A DNA stretch of 35,540 bases from Candidatus Babeliales bacterium (GTDB lineage: Bacteria > Babelota > Babeliae > Babelales > UBA12411): positions 1 to 35,540 of the forward strand of contig JAGMEA010000018.1 in the NCBI GenBank assembly GCA_023128415.1, read 5' to 3'. The position numbers and the translations under genes are program-made. A model generated the notes under the pieces. The model did no database searches. It was not told the origin of the DNA and saw only the letters and a list, made by a program, of their open reading frames with translations. Shown piece by piece: positions 1 through 9,753 of the stretch (positions are counted from its first letter, which is position 1; the number at the start of each line of letters is the position of its first letter).

Positions 1-223
1 ATACAAATTTTGTTATAAGAAAGTTTGCTGCCGCTGTATTTGATAATTGTAAATAGGGCAGGAACTGCCCGAATCCAAGCCTGTGGCAGTCATTGACTGT
101 GGATCATGCTCTGGCGGGAATTGTTGCGCTTGCTAACAGTTTAGCTATCATGGGGCGAAGCAGGAAGCCGCCACTAAGGAATCAATGATTCCAAAGCTTC
201 AAGCTTAGTGGTCGGTAGTTCAC
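1..223 (+). pseudogene. 3' remnant of an IS200/IS605- or IS607-type tnpB plus right end (omegaRNA-scaffold-like)
   Basis: Broken frames give NRAGTARIQACGS (52-90) and QSLTVDHALAGIVALANSLAIMGRSRKPPLRNQ* (87-188), typical of TnpB C-termini. Hairpin CCACTAAG(171-178)/CTTAGTGG(204-211) is followed by GGTAGTTCAC (214-223), typical of tnpB right ends. Confidence 0.6.
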
Positions 224-259
224 AAATTATATAAAAGTTATATGGAAAATCTTAACTAT

Positions 260-301
260 AAAATAGGCCTTCTGAACTAAAAAATTTGGAAGGCCTATTT
301 T
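260..301. terminator. bidirectional intrinsic-terminator-like hairpin
   Basis: Perfect 13-bp inverted repeat AAAATAGGCCTTC(260-272)/GAAGGCCTATTTT(289-301) with A/T flanks. Confidence 0.6.
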
Positions 302-400
302 ATATAGTATCTAAAGTCATTTTTATTAAGTTTATTGATCATACTAGTTATTTTTACCTATTCTTTTAAACAATAATGCTTTAGGAATAAGGAAGTAAAA

Positions 401-835
401 ATGAAAATTAAAAAAATTTTAAGTGCTGTTTTCCTAGGATTGTTCTTGGGAAGTCTTGATGGGGCTATTTTAAAAGTAAAAAACGAAACTAAATATCCAT
501 TAAATATTGATTATAAGGAAAAACAATTTAAAAACTTTAAATGGCGCTATAAAGGTATAATTAATCCTGGGCAAAGTAAAACAATCGATACTTTTGCTAC
601 AAGTATTCACGCTGTAAAAGCTACCTATAAACAGGGATACGAAATCAAAAGAGAAAAGGATTTTGTACATAAAGAAGCCTTGTTTACAACTAGCAAGAAT
701 CTTTTAGTTGCACGCTCATTTTGGAAAAGAGGCTCTAAAAAACAAATAACTTTTAATTCTAAAGATAAATTTGACAAAGGTGAGCTCAAGGCAGTGTCTA
801 GGGAATATTTTAAAATGTATTACGGAAAAGCCTAA
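401..835 (+). CDS. small secreted protein, tandem family member 1
   Basis: Signal peptide, then ILKVKNETKYPLNIDYK; shared (I/V)xNxTxxxLxV motif with the next three ORFs. Confidence 0.75.
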   Translation: MKIKKILSAVFLGLFLGSLDGAILKVKNETKYPLNIDYKEKQFKNFKWRYKGIINPGQSKTIDTFATSIHAVKATYKQGYEIKREKDFVHKEALFTTSKNLLVARSFWKRGSKKQITFNSKDKFDKGELKAVSREYFKMYYGKA

Positions 836-838
836 ATC

Positions 839-1255
839 ATGATTAAAAAAATATTATTTTTGAGTCTCCTTTTAATGTTTTGTGCAGATATTAAGGCATC
901 TGAATTATGTATAAAAAATTCAACAGGAACTACCATAAGGGCAAGAGTAAAAGAAAGTACTTTAAATTGGTTTAAAGTTAAGAAAAGTTGGTCGAGATAT
1001 AAATGGATTGGTAATGGTAAAAAAACTTGTTTCCCTGTAGTAGGCGATATTGTTGAAGTAGATGCCAATTACAGAAGCCAAGAATCACGGCATGTCTATA
1101 ACCAGCCTGGAGTTGAAAAGATACTTTACGAAGTGGAATTTGAGCTTAAAAAAAGATATAAAGATGAGAAGGTAAAGGGTTTGAACCATAAATCAATGAC
1201 CCTAAGTAAAGATAAATTTGAAAAAATATCTGAAAAAGCTGTTTGGTCATCCTAA
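839..1255 (+). CDS. small secreted protein, tandem family member 2
   Basis: Signal peptide, then ELCIKNSTGTTIRARVK...SRYKWIGNGKKT. Confidence 0.75.
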   Translation: MIKKILFLSLLLMFCADIKASELCIKNSTGTTIRARVKESTLNWFKVKKSWSRYKWIGNGKKTCFPVVGDIVEVDANYRSQESRHVYNQPGVEKILYEVEFELKKRYKDEKVKGLNHKSMTLSKDKFEKISEKAVWSS

Positions 1256-1273
1256 AAAATAGGAAAAAATATT

Positions 1274-1642
1274 ATGAAAAAAAAATTAAGCTTATTTTTG
1301 CTATTACTTCTTTTCTCAGCCATTAAGCTTAATGCAGAGGCAAAAATAATAGTAAAAAATGTAACCAATTATGATATGGATGTTGAATTTAAAACAGAAT
1401 ACATTTGGGTATTTAAAGAAAAACATACTTTTACTGTGAAACCAAGTGAGTCTGGAGATTACCAAGGTGCCGGTATAAGCATCATTGATATATGGATAAA
1501 CTTTGGCCCTAGAAATAACCGGAGGCTAAAACATATCCCAGGAAGAATCTCGAGTCAAACAACAAAGACCTATACGGTAAGTGAGAGTGGATACTATGTT
1601 GAGGGCGGAAATGAGGATTCAAGCGTTTTCCATTGGTGGTGA
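1274..1642 (+). CDS. small secreted protein, tandem family member 3
   Basis: Signal peptide, then AKIIVKNVTNYDMDVEFK. Confidence 0.7.
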   Translation: MKKKLSLFLLLLLFSAIKLNAEAKIIVKNVTNYDMDVEFKTEYIWVFKEKHTFTVKPSESGDYQGAGISIIDIWINFGPRNNRRLKHIPGRISSQTTKTYTVSESGYYVEGGNEDSSVFHWW

Positions 1643-1655
1643 TAAGGAATAATTG

Positions 1656-2063
1656 ATGAAAAATGTTTTAAAGGTTAACTTGTTTTTTGTTGTAATTGCT
1701 TCGTTTTCAGGGCTGTATGGAGCGGAATTTACAGTTTATAATGAGACGGGTCATCAGTTAAAAGTTTGGTTAAAACATGATGGAGTTTGGGATAAAAAAA
1801 ATTCTCCTTGGGTTATTAAAGGAGGTAAGCGAACTCTAAAACCTGCTTATGGAATTCAAGGTGCAAGAGGGGCCTATTTTGCAAGAGAAACAGAAAACAT
1901 TCCCCCTGAAAAACGCTCTATTTCAGACAAGTATTATTGGGCTGTAGATTATAAGTCCGGTGAATATGGAAGAAATATCTGGCTATTTGGAACAGGCTCA
2001 ATACATTTTTATAAAAGTGATTTTAAAGAGATTAGAAGGCAATTTGTTGGAGCTAATAATTGA
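1656..2063 (+). CDS. small secreted protein, tandem family member 4
   Basis: Signal peptide, then AEFTVYNETGHQLKVWLK; start at the ATG just inside the ORF-track start. Confidence 0.7.
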   Translation: MKNVLKVNLFFVVIASFSGLYGAEFTVYNETGHQLKVWLKHDGVWDKKNSPWVIKGGKRTLKPAYGIQGARGAYFARETENIPPEKRSISDKYYWAVDYKSGEYGRNIWLFGTGSIHFYKSDFKEIRRQFVGANN

Positions 2064-2188
2064 GCTTTTTGTGTTTAAGTTGGATTTTAGTCTGATTGTC
2101 GACTATTTTCTTTTATGTTAAAGTCTATTATATAAACATAAAGCTATATAACTATATAAAATTATTAATTATAAACAGGGGTATCAAC

Positions 2189-2638
2189 ATGGAAGTGCTT
2201 TTATTGAAAGACGTTCCAAGTCTTGGATTTGCTGGCCAGGTGAAAAAGGTAAGCGAGGGTTATGCTAGAAACTTTTTATTTCCTCAAAAAATTGCAATTT
2301 TTGCAACTAAACAGGACATAGAAAATTTTAAAAAGGCTGTTAAGCGATCCGAAGTTGATACTTCAATAGCAGGAAGTCGGGTTGCCGCACTTGCTTCTCA
2401 GATAAAAAACATTCACTTAGTTTTAAAGAAAAAAGCCCATGATGAAGATAAGCTTTATGGATCTGTAAGTACAGAAGAAGTAGCCAACCTTTTGAAAGAA
2501 AAAGGAATTCAAATAAATAAAAAACAGATTGAATTTAATAAAACTGTTCGTACAACCGGTGAGCACAAAGTTTTTATTAAATTAACTTCAAAGGTAAAAC
2601 CTGAACTTATTTTAAAAGTTGTTGGCTCTAAAGAGTAG
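2189..2638 (+). CDS. rplI: 50S ribosomal protein bL9
   Basis: MEVLLLKDVPSLGFAGQVKKVSEGYARNFLFPQKIA is the bL9 N-terminal signature; start moved inward from the ORF track (2096). Confidence 0.95.
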   Translation: MEVLLLKDVPSLGFAGQVKKVSEGYARNFLFPQKIAIFATKQDIENFKKAVKRSEVDTSIAGSRVAALASQIKNIHLVLKKKAHDEDKLYGSVSTEEVANLLKEKGIQINKKQIEFNKTVRTTGEHKVFIKLTSKVKPELILKVVGSKE

Positions 2639-2641
2639 TTG

Positions 2642-4024
2642 ATGTACCGTCAAAAAGAAAAAAAATATCCTGTTAAAAAAAAATATACAGAAAATGTTCT
2701 TGGAAAAGGACTTCCAGCAAGTTCCGAGGCTGAAAAAGCTGTTTTAGCCTCGATTTTATTGAATGAAGAAAATTTAAGCCTAGTATGTGATGTTTTAGAC
2801 CAGAAGGATTTTTATAGTCGACCGCATCAAATCATTTATCAGGCAATATTAGACTTATCTAATAAAAATAAAAAAATTGATGTTTTAACTTTACAAAATG
2901 AGCTTGAAAGCCAAGATCTTTTGGAAGTAGCCGGCGGTTTTTCTTATCTTATTGAACTTCAGGAAGATATTCCGTCTTTGGGTTTGATAAATGCTCATGC
3001 AAATATTGTTAAAGAAAAAAGTATTTTGAGAGAACTTATAATGTCGGCAAGCGATATTATTTCTGCTGCCTATACTCAAAAACAAGGTGAAATTGAAAAA
3101 GTCTTAGACTCTGCAGAGAAAAAGATTTTTCAAATTTCTAATAAACGTTCTGCTCCTTCCTTTGTTCAGCTAGATGTATGGCTAAAAAAAACTTTTCAAC
3201 ATCTTGCATCTGTAAGAGGACAACAGGAAGGAATTACTGGCGTTTCCTCAGGCTTTTCAAAATTTGATGAGATGACATCAGGTATGCAAAGAGGGGATAT
3301 GTTGGTTCTTGCTGGTAGACCTTCTATGGGAAAAACTGCATTAGCCCTTAACATGGCACTAAATGCTGCTAAGGCTGGCAATTGTCCTGTAGGAATATTC
3401 TCTTTAGAAATGGCGGCAGAACAGCTAGTTCTACGTATGTTAGCTTCAGAGTCTAGAATACCCCATCAGAAAATTAGAAACGCTCTTATAACTTCAGATG
3501 AATTTTCAGAACTAACAAACACAGCTGCTCGGTTAGCAGAAATTCCTATTTTTATTGATGATTCTCCTTCTCTTTCGATAATGGAACTCAGAACCAAAGC
3601 TCGCAAGTTAAAAGCAAAAAATAACATTAAACTGTTGATCGTAGATTATTTACAGCTGTTACATGGTAGTGGTTATTATGAAAGCAGAACACAGGAAATT
3701 TCTGATATTTCTAGATCACTCAAAGCTTTGGCTAAAGAATTGAGCATTCCGGTATTGGCTCTTTCTCAGCTTTCTCGTCAGGTTGAATCTCGAATGGATA
3801 AGCGTCCACAGTTATCTGATTTAAGAGAGTCAGGAGCCATAGAGCAAGACGGTGACGTTATTTTCTTTGTATACCGCGATGTTATTTATAATCCTGATAC
3901 GGAAACACCTGATCTCTCTGAAGTAATTATAGGAAAACAACGTAATGGTCCGGTTGGCACTTGTTACGTTAAATATACTGGAGAAATCACTTTATTTGAA
4001 GATCTTTCAGAGGATGAATATTAG
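2642..4024 (+). CDS. dnaB: replicative DNA helicase DnaB
   Basis: Walker A AGRPSMGKTALALNMA, DYLQLL, SQLSRQVESR, DLRESGAIEQDGDVIFFVYRD; follows rplI as in many bacteria. Confidence 0.95.
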   Translation: MYRQKEKKYPVKKKYTENVLGKGLPASSEAEKAVLASILLNEENLSLVCDVLDQKDFYSRPHQIIYQAILDLSNKNKKIDVLTLQNELESQDLLEVAGGFSYLIELQEDIPSLGLINAHANIVKEKSILRELIMSASDIISAAYTQKQGEIEKVLDSAEKKIFQISNKRSAPSFVQLDVWLKKTFQHLASVRGQQEGITGVSSGFSKFDEMTSGMQRGDMLVLAGRPSMGKTALALNMALNAAKAGNCPVGIFSLEMAAEQLVLRMLASESRIPHQKIRNALITSDEFSELTNTAARLAEIPIFIDDSPSLSIMELRTKARKLKAKNNIKLLIVDYLQLLHGSGYYESRTQEISDISRSLKALAKELSIPVLALSQLSRQVESRMDKRPQLSDLRESGAIEQDGDVIFFVYRDVIYNPDTETPDLSEVIIGKQRNGPVGTCYVKYTGEITLFEDLSEDEY

Positions 4025-4072
4025 AGTCTTTTGTTGCTAATTTCAGAAATTAATTTTTAGGAGAGTAGAATA

Positions 4073-4555
4073 ATGTTGAAAACTTTTCTTGGCATTGATC
4101 CGGGTTTTCACGTTACAGGATATGCAATAATTAAGAAGGAAGATAAACGTTCCTTTCTAATTGACTGTGGATATCTTCAAATGAGTACTCAAAAACATTT
4201 ATCTGAGAGAGTAGGGATTTTCCATGATTTCTTTGAAGAGAAAATTAAAGATCATTCAATAACTGATGTAGTCCTAGAAACTTCTTTCCTCTATAAAAAT
4301 GCTCAAACATTCTTAAAGCTGGGTTATTTAAGGGGGATTTTATATCTTCTTGCCAACAAAAATAATCTTAATTTAATAGAATTTGCCCCCAGAGAAATCA
4401 AACAAGCTGTAACGGGATTCGGAGGAGCAAGCAAAGAACAGGTGGCAAGTGCTGTCTTGCGAATGTTTCCTAAGCTTTCTGAAGTAAAAATAACTGCAAA
4501 GAATGATGTTACCGATGCATTAGCTGTTTGTATGTGTGGATTATGGCAGAGGTAA
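4073..4555 (+). CDS. ruvC: Holliday junction endodeoxyribonuclease RuvC
   Basis: FLGIDPGFHVTGYAI, VLETSF..N.QTFLKLGYLRG, KNDVTDALAVCMC. Confidence 0.9.
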   Translation: MLKTFLGIDPGFHVTGYAIIKKEDKRSFLIDCGYLQMSTQKHLSERVGIFHDFFEEKIKDHSITDVVLETSFLYKNAQTFLKLGYLRGILYLLANKNNLNLIEFAPREIKQAVTGFGGASKEQVASAVLRMFPKLSEVKITAKNDVTDALAVCMCGLWQR

Positions 4556-4557
4556 AT

Positions 4558-5469
4558 TTAGATGAAATGAAGGGGGCTTCTATCGTAAAAAGGTCTATCG
4601 TAAAAAAAAGATCTTTCATCTTCGTATGCGACAGAAGTCTGGCGTTGTTGGGCCTCTAAAGAACTTATCCTGTCTCTCAAGCTTTCTTTTTCTCTTATCT
4701 CTTCTTCTAATTCTGATGATAGAGAAAGGTTTTCGGCTTCTGATTCTCTCACTATCCTTAGGTTCATTTCAGTAAGCCATTTTAAAACTTTTGAATGGAT
4801 TCCTTCATTTTCCCTGACAAACCTCAAAACATTGATGAAAAAAAATATTTTATCCGTCTCTTTTGTGAAGATTCGTCTTGGTTTCCTAATAGCTACACTA
4901 GGAATAAAAAATCCAGATTGAAGGAGAGGATTAAAATGAAAAACAGACTCAGATCGTTTATGGGCCAAAACATCTAAAAATAATTCTGATAGTTCGGGTG
5001 CTATTTTATCTAAATATTCTAATAATAAATCTAGTTTTTTTTGAAAGAGTTCAAAGGACTTTATAAAAGATAAATATAATAAATCATCAGGTGTTCCCCT
5101 TAAAGCTCTTGCAAACCCAATTTCATTGTGTTGTTCTTCAATTTTCTTTTTAGCACGATCCAATGCAAAGCCTTGCGATTTCATTTTACCGCAAAACTCT
5201 TCAGCTCTTCTTTCTTCATCAATAAGTTGCATTAATTCGATATCAATAATTGGCTTTTTGGGTGTGACAGCAGCGCCACCAAAACTTCTAGGGAGTTTTA
5301 GTTGTAGTGGCTTAAGTTTAGGTAGTATAATTTCTTCACTATCAGTTTCTTCTCCACTGCTATATTCTTCACTTCCTTCTGTTTCTAATTCTACTGAAGA
5401 ATGAGCAGGAGGAGAGGATTGTATAATCCCCCAAAACAACATACAAAACAATAAAAAAAGTTTATTCAT
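4558..5469 (-). CDS. secreted/lineage-specific protein, paralog of 7946-8536
   Basis: Signal peptide; shares GF(A/T)R..GTPDDLLYLSF(I/V)K(S/A)FE..QK with the ORF at 7946-8536. Confidence 0.75.
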   Translation of the reverse strand: MNKLFLLFCMLFWGIIQSSPPAHSSVELETEGSEEYSSGEETDSEEIILPKLKPLQLKLPRSFGGAAVTPKKPIIDIELMQLIDEERRAEEFCGKMKSQGFALDRAKKKIEEQHNEIGFARALRGTPDDLLYLSFIKSFELFQKKLDLLLEYLDKIAPELSELFLDVLAHKRSESVFHFNPLLQSGFFIPSVAIRKPRRIFTKETDKIFFFINVLRFVRENEGIHSKVLKWLTEMNLRIVRESEAENLSLSSELEEEIREKESLRDRISSLEAQQRQTSVAYEDERSFFYDRPFYDRSPLHFI

Positions 5470-5797
5470 TTCTTCCTAGATATATTACTTATCATTAGAT
5501 TGAAATGAAATTTACAGCTTTTCCTAAGGAAAAACAAGTCAGTAAACGATTGATATAGCCAAAATGTCTTTAATCTTTGCGAGCAGATTGAAGAGTTGCC
5601 AAAAGCCCAAAGGAGATGGCAAAGGTCTAATAATATATATTATGTCAAATCAAAATAACTAGCGACTTATTTTTTATAACCCCATACTTCTAAAACCTAA
5701 AATCTCGTATTGCCGGTTAAGGTAAATATTCACTTTTCTTATATTTTATATATTTTTAAATCTTAGAGATTGAAAACCAAATATCATAGAAAAAAAG

Positions 5798-7048
5798 ATG
5801 CTTATGAAAAAATTATTTTTGTTATTGTTTCTATTCTTTTGTAAGGCTGACGTGTTTTCAATCTCTTGGAATTATTCTATTCCTAATTCATTAGAGAAAA
5901 AAAATGAACAACTTAAAAAAGCTTGTGGAAAAAGCAATTTTAAGAGGATTAAGCTCTTAGTTGAAGCTGGGGCTGAAGTTAATAGCAACCCAATTTTATA
6001 CTATGTAATTCATAAATATTCATATTTTTCAGGTTTTTCATTTAAGTTTGATGATAATAATATAAAGATAATAAAATATTTAATAGAGCAAAATACTAAC
6101 ACCAATTCTCTAGAAAATGGTAATTCATTACTATTTATTGCTTATAAAAATAATGCTCCAAGAGAATTTTTATGTTATTTAATAAAAGCAACAACAGATA
6201 TAAAAGTTGATGGGCATAAATGTCTTAATCTCGCAATTAATAATGAAAACATTGATGATGTTAAATATTTTTTAAAAAGCGGTGCTGATGTTAATAATGG
6301 AAATTCATTACATGAAGCTTGTAAAAAAAACAATATAGAAATACTTAAAATATTATTAGAATCTGGAGGTGAATTAAATTGTAGTAATTCTATTTTTGAG
6401 ACAACTCTTCATATTGCCTGTAAATATTCAAATTACGATATAATTAAACTCCTTATCATTTCTGGAGCTAGAATCAATGTTATTAACTTTAATGAATCTT
6501 CTCCCTTACATTATGCTTGTTATAGAGATCATGTCGCAATAGTACGACTACTGCTGCAGGCTGGAGCAAATCCAAATATTAAAAATTTGAATCAAAAAAC
6601 CCCTTTAAATATAAGTTGGTTTATGAAAACTCCACCAAGTTATTCATTTTACGATCATTCTAAATCACAAGAAAAACGCTTTAAAGATCGTGCTATCATC
6701 ATTGAAGAATTGGTGAATGCTGGTGCAGATGTAAACACAGAGGATTGTTATGGAAATACCCCTCTCCAAAGAGCTTACTGGTATGATTCGATTCAAATTT
6801 TTGATTATTTAGTAAAAGCTGGGGCTAAAGTTGATAAAAATACAGATAAAAAGCTAAAGTGCCTTGTAAAAAGAGATAAGCACAGACAAATGTTTAACTC
6901 TTATTATAGAGAATCTGTGCTTTATAGCTCTTTAATTTTATCGATAGACCCTCTGCTTCAAGAAGTTGTTCTAGATGGCCTGCCTGGGCTTGAGATTCCC
7001 GGCAAAGAAATTATTGAGTATTTAGATAGATTACGTTTAAATGCTTAA
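5798..7048 (+). CDS. secreted ankyrin-repeat protein
   Basis: Signal peptide; repeats such as TLHIACKYSNYDIIKLLIISGARINV and PLHYACYRDHVAIVRLLLQAGANPNI. Confidence 0.85.
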   Translation: MLMKKLFLLLFLFFCKADVFSISWNYSIPNSLEKKNEQLKKACGKSNFKRIKLLVEAGAEVNSNPILYYVIHKYSYFSGFSFKFDDNNIKIIKYLIEQNTNTNSLENGNSLLFIAYKNNAPREFLCYLIKATTDIKVDGHKCLNLAINNENIDDVKYFLKSGADVNNGNSLHEACKKNNIEILKILLESGGELNCSNSIFETTLHIACKYSNYDIIKLLIISGARINVINFNESSPLHYACYRDHVAIVRLLLQAGANPNIKNLNQKTPLNISWFMKTPPSYSFYDHSKSQEKRFKDRAIIIEELVNAGADVNTEDCYGNTPLQRAYWYDSIQIFDYLVKAGAKVDKNTDKKLKCLVKRDKHRQMFNSYYRESVLYSSLILSIDPLLQEVVLDGLPGLEIPGKEIIEYLDRLRLNA

Positions 7049-7063
7049 AAAGATAAAAAACAA

Positions 7064-7870
7064 ATGAAAAGAAAAAAATTATTTTTATTATTTATAGGCT
7101 TACTATGCAATACTAGAGATACTTTTAGTGGAGCATGGTTTAATGAGAAGCTATCCACAATTTCTAATATTGTATCTAACCTATACAATAATATTCCTAA
7201 TTCATTAGAGGAAAAAAATGAGCAGCTTAAAAAGGCCTGTGAAAAAACAAATTTTGAAAAGGTAAAGGCTCTAGTTGAAGCTGGAGCTGAATTAGATTAT
7301 AGAGATAAACACAATAACACAATCCTTCACGATGCTTGTCGTTATGCAAATTATAAAATTGTTAAATATCTAATCTCTTCAGGTGCAAAAATTAATGCTA
7401 CTAATGAATCTGAATTTTCATCTTTACATCTCGCCTGTGCTAGACGAGATCTAGAAATGGTAATACTTCTGCTAAAATCCGGGGCAAGTCCAAATGTTCT
7501 AAGCCTTCAGAATCAAAGTCCTCTAAATTCCCCTTGGCCCTCAAAAACAAATAAAAAGTGGAATTTAATAATTGAAGCATTGATTATGTCGGGAGCTGAT
7601 GTAAACACAGAGGATTGTTATGGAAATACCCCTCTCCAAAGAGCTTATTGGTATAATTCTCTTCAACTTTTTGATTCTTTAGTAAAAGCTGGGGCTAAAG
7701 TTGATAAAAATACAGATAAAAAACCTAGAGCCTTATTTTTAGTTAGAATATATTTTAATGGAAAACTTAAGGAACAATACGTAGAAACAAGAAACAGCGT
7801 AGGTATAAAATTTATCAGCTTTAAAATAAAAAGATATTTAAAAAAATTACGATCGGAAAGTATTAGATAA
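7064..7870 (+). CDS. secreted ankyrin-repeat protein, tandem paralog
   Basis: Signal-like N-terminus; ILHDACRYANYKIVKYLISSGAKINA repeats; near-identical blocks with the upstream gene. Confidence 0.85.
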   Translation: MKRKKLFLLFIGLLCNTRDTFSGAWFNEKLSTISNIVSNLYNNIPNSLEEKNEQLKKACEKTNFEKVKALVEAGAELDYRDKHNNTILHDACRYANYKIVKYLISSGAKINATNESEFSSLHLACARRDLEMVILLLKSGASPNVLSLQNQSPLNSPWPSKTNKKWNLIIEALIMSGADVNTEDCYGNTPLQRAYWYNSLQLFDSLVKAGAKVDKNTDKKPRALFLVRIYFNGKLKEQYVETRNSVGIKFISFKIKRYLKKLRSESIR

Positions 7871-7945
7871 CAATTTAAGATACTCCATTTAGACCCATGA
7901 TAGATCATAAATTATATCTATCCTTTGATTGTTACCAAATCGCTC

Positions 7946-8536
7946 TTACCCCATTAAGTTTATGGGTTCACTCGAATTGGGATAATCTGAATCCCCCCCA
8001 AGCATGCCCATACCTTCATACCAACTCAGAGCCTGCTTTTGCTCTTCAAGGCAGCGGGTCATCTCCTTAAGCAATCTTAACACTTTTGAATGCAGCACTT
8101 CCCTTTTTTTGGATAAACTTAAGATCTCCGAAAAGAATTGTATTTTTTCGGGAAGGGCTTCTGCTAAAGAGGATTCATTTAAATAATAAAAAGGGTTAGA
8201 TTTTTTATAGGCCAAAACATTTAAAAATAATTCTAATAATTCTGGTGGGAGTTTATCCACAGTCTCTAGTAATAAATTAGGATCTTTTTGTAAAGGCTCA
8301 AAGGCCTTTACAAAGGATAAATATAATAAATCATCAGGGATTCCCCTTGTAAATCCTGGGTTATCATGTTGTTCTCTAATTAGCCTTCCTGCGCGCGCTA
8401 TGGCAGTAGCCTCAACGGGTCTTTCATCTGAGCTTATTTCAGCTCTACTTTGACATTGCCCAGAAAAAGTAAACTTAATGGTACCCAAAAAAAACAAAAT
8501 AAAAAATAAAGTTTTTTTCATTTTCCCCTCAAACAT
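7946..8536 (-). CDS. secreted/lineage-specific protein, paralog of 4558-5469
   Basis: Likely start at the internal MKKTLFFILFFLGT signal peptide; GIPDDLLYLSFVKAFEPLQKDPNLLLE block shared with the paralog. Confidence 0.7.
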   Translation of the reverse strand: MFEGKMKKTLFFILFFLGTIKFTFSGQCQSRAEISSDERPVEATAIARAGRLIREQHDNPGFTRGIPDDLLYLSFVKAFEPLQKDPNLLLETVDKLPPELLELFLNVLAYKKSNPFYYLNESSLAEALPEKIQFFSEILSLSKKREVLHSKVLRLLKEMTRCLEEQKQALSWYEGMGMLGGDSDYPNSSEPINLMG

Positions 8537-8707
8537 TTATAATTTAATAATACCCACCAGTAAGTAGTTTATAAACTATCCTTATTAAAGACAACAGCTC
8601 AGATAGTTAATCCCCTATCGAATTAATTCACTGTCCTCAGAATACATTACAATAAAATTATTATTATGACTTATAGCCATTTTGGAAACGTATTATATAT
8701 TTTTGAT

Positions 8708-9601
8708 TTAAAAATATAATCTCGGTCTTTGATCACAAATTCTTGGAAGAAGTCTGGATAATTCAGATACTTGTTCAGATATAAAATATTCGCCATTAAT
8801 ATATAAGAACTTTATCCCCTCAGGGTTTGCCTGAATTAACCTTATCAACGGAGATAGATCTATTGGAGAAGAACCCTTTGGCAGCAAATTCCTACACAAG
8901 TACAATTCAGAAAGTTTTGAGCAACTACTTAGAAAACCAATGTCTATTAATCTATTTTCAGCTAGATGTAATTTTTTCAGTTCAGGCCAATCTACTGCAC
9001 CTATTTTATTTATCTTATTCTTGGATAAACAAAGCACTCTTAGCTCCTTTAAACTTGCAATAGTATCAATCTTTCTAAGCTTATTTTCATCTAGAAAAAG
9101 CTCCTCAAGTTTATGTAAATAAAATAACGGATCAATATCTCTAAGCCCACAAAATCTCATATTAAGGTATTCTAAACTCTCCAGCCCTTCTAGAGGTGAA
9201 ATATCAATAAGTGGATTTCCATTAAGAGCTAAAGCTCTTAGGTTAGGAAATGCCCTTAAAAAGGATAAATGAGTTAAATTATTGCTAGCTAAATCCAAGA
9301 CCCTTAATTGATTTAAACTTAGCTGACCAAGTTCGTCAGGATTTATCTCATTTCCCGCAAGATTCAGATTTTTAAGCTCTCTACATTCACCCAAGCGACC
9401 TAAATGTTTAATTCGCCTCCAGGGTGTCCCTGGATCCTTTCCACCAAAGCCTATTTCTGAATTAAACATGTAAAATGAAAGATTTAGCTCTTCAGCTGTA
9501 ATTTCTTCTTCAGTTAATTTCAATACGCCATCTTCAGTAACACTCCATGAGTGCAAACTAGAAATAAAAATGAAAAATAGAAATAAAATTCCTTTGAGCA
9601 T
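8708..9601 (-). CDS. secreted leucine-rich-repeat protein (internalin/SDS22-like)
   Basis: LRVLDLASNNLTHLSFLRAFPNLRALALNGNPLIDISPLEGLESLEYLNM...; start placed at MLKGILFLFFIF (9601) because the longer ORF start overlaps a terminator. Confidence 0.85.
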   Translation of the reverse strand: MLKGILFLFFIFISSLHSWSVTEDGVLKLTEEEITAEELNLSFYMFNSEIGFGGKDPGTPWRRIKHLGRLGECRELKNLNLAGNEINPDELGQLSLNQLRVLDLASNNLTHLSFLRAFPNLRALALNGNPLIDISPLEGLESLEYLNMRFCGLRDIDPLFYLHKLEELFLDENKLRKIDTIASLKELRVLCLSKNKINKIGAVDWPELKKLHLAENRLIDIGFLSSCSKLSELYLCRNLLPKGSSPIDLSPLIRLIQANPEGIKFLYINGEYFISEQVSELSRLLPRICDQRPRLYF

Positions 9602-9631
9602 ACTCCTTATTTTCCCAGCATTATTTTGAAC

Positions 9632-9670
9632 AAAAAAAACCGTCACACAAGGCGAAACCCTGCATGACGG
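9632..9670 (-). terminator. strong Rho-independent terminator
   Basis: On the minus strand, CCGTCA(9670-9665)...TGACGG(9645-9640) followed by eight T (9639-9632). Confidence 0.8.
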
Positions 9671-9725
9671 AAAAAGGAGAGTAGTAATGAAGCCTTCTAT
9701 TACAATCTTTTAGTTTTCTTCAATC

Positions 9726-9753
9726 ATAATAATATATTCTTTGGGAATGTCAA
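9726..9753 (-). promoter_or_regulatory. sigma70-like promoter
   Basis: Minus strand TTGACA (9753-9748), 16-nt spacer, TATTAT (9731-9726). Confidence 0.5.

Noticed and set aside
832-1068. Minus-strand 78-aa ORF
   Set aside because: Antisense shadow of the secreted family gene at 839-1255; no family motif.
2891-3381. Minus-strand ORFs inside dnaB
   Set aside because: Shadow ORFs within a confidently identified dnaB.
4795-5404. Plus-strand ORFs inside 4558-5469
   Set aside because: Low-complexity antisense translations (Ser/Leu-rich) of a gene with a signal peptide and a paralog.
8827-9122. Plus-strand ORFs inside the LRR gene
   Set aside because: Antisense of a clear LRR repeat array.
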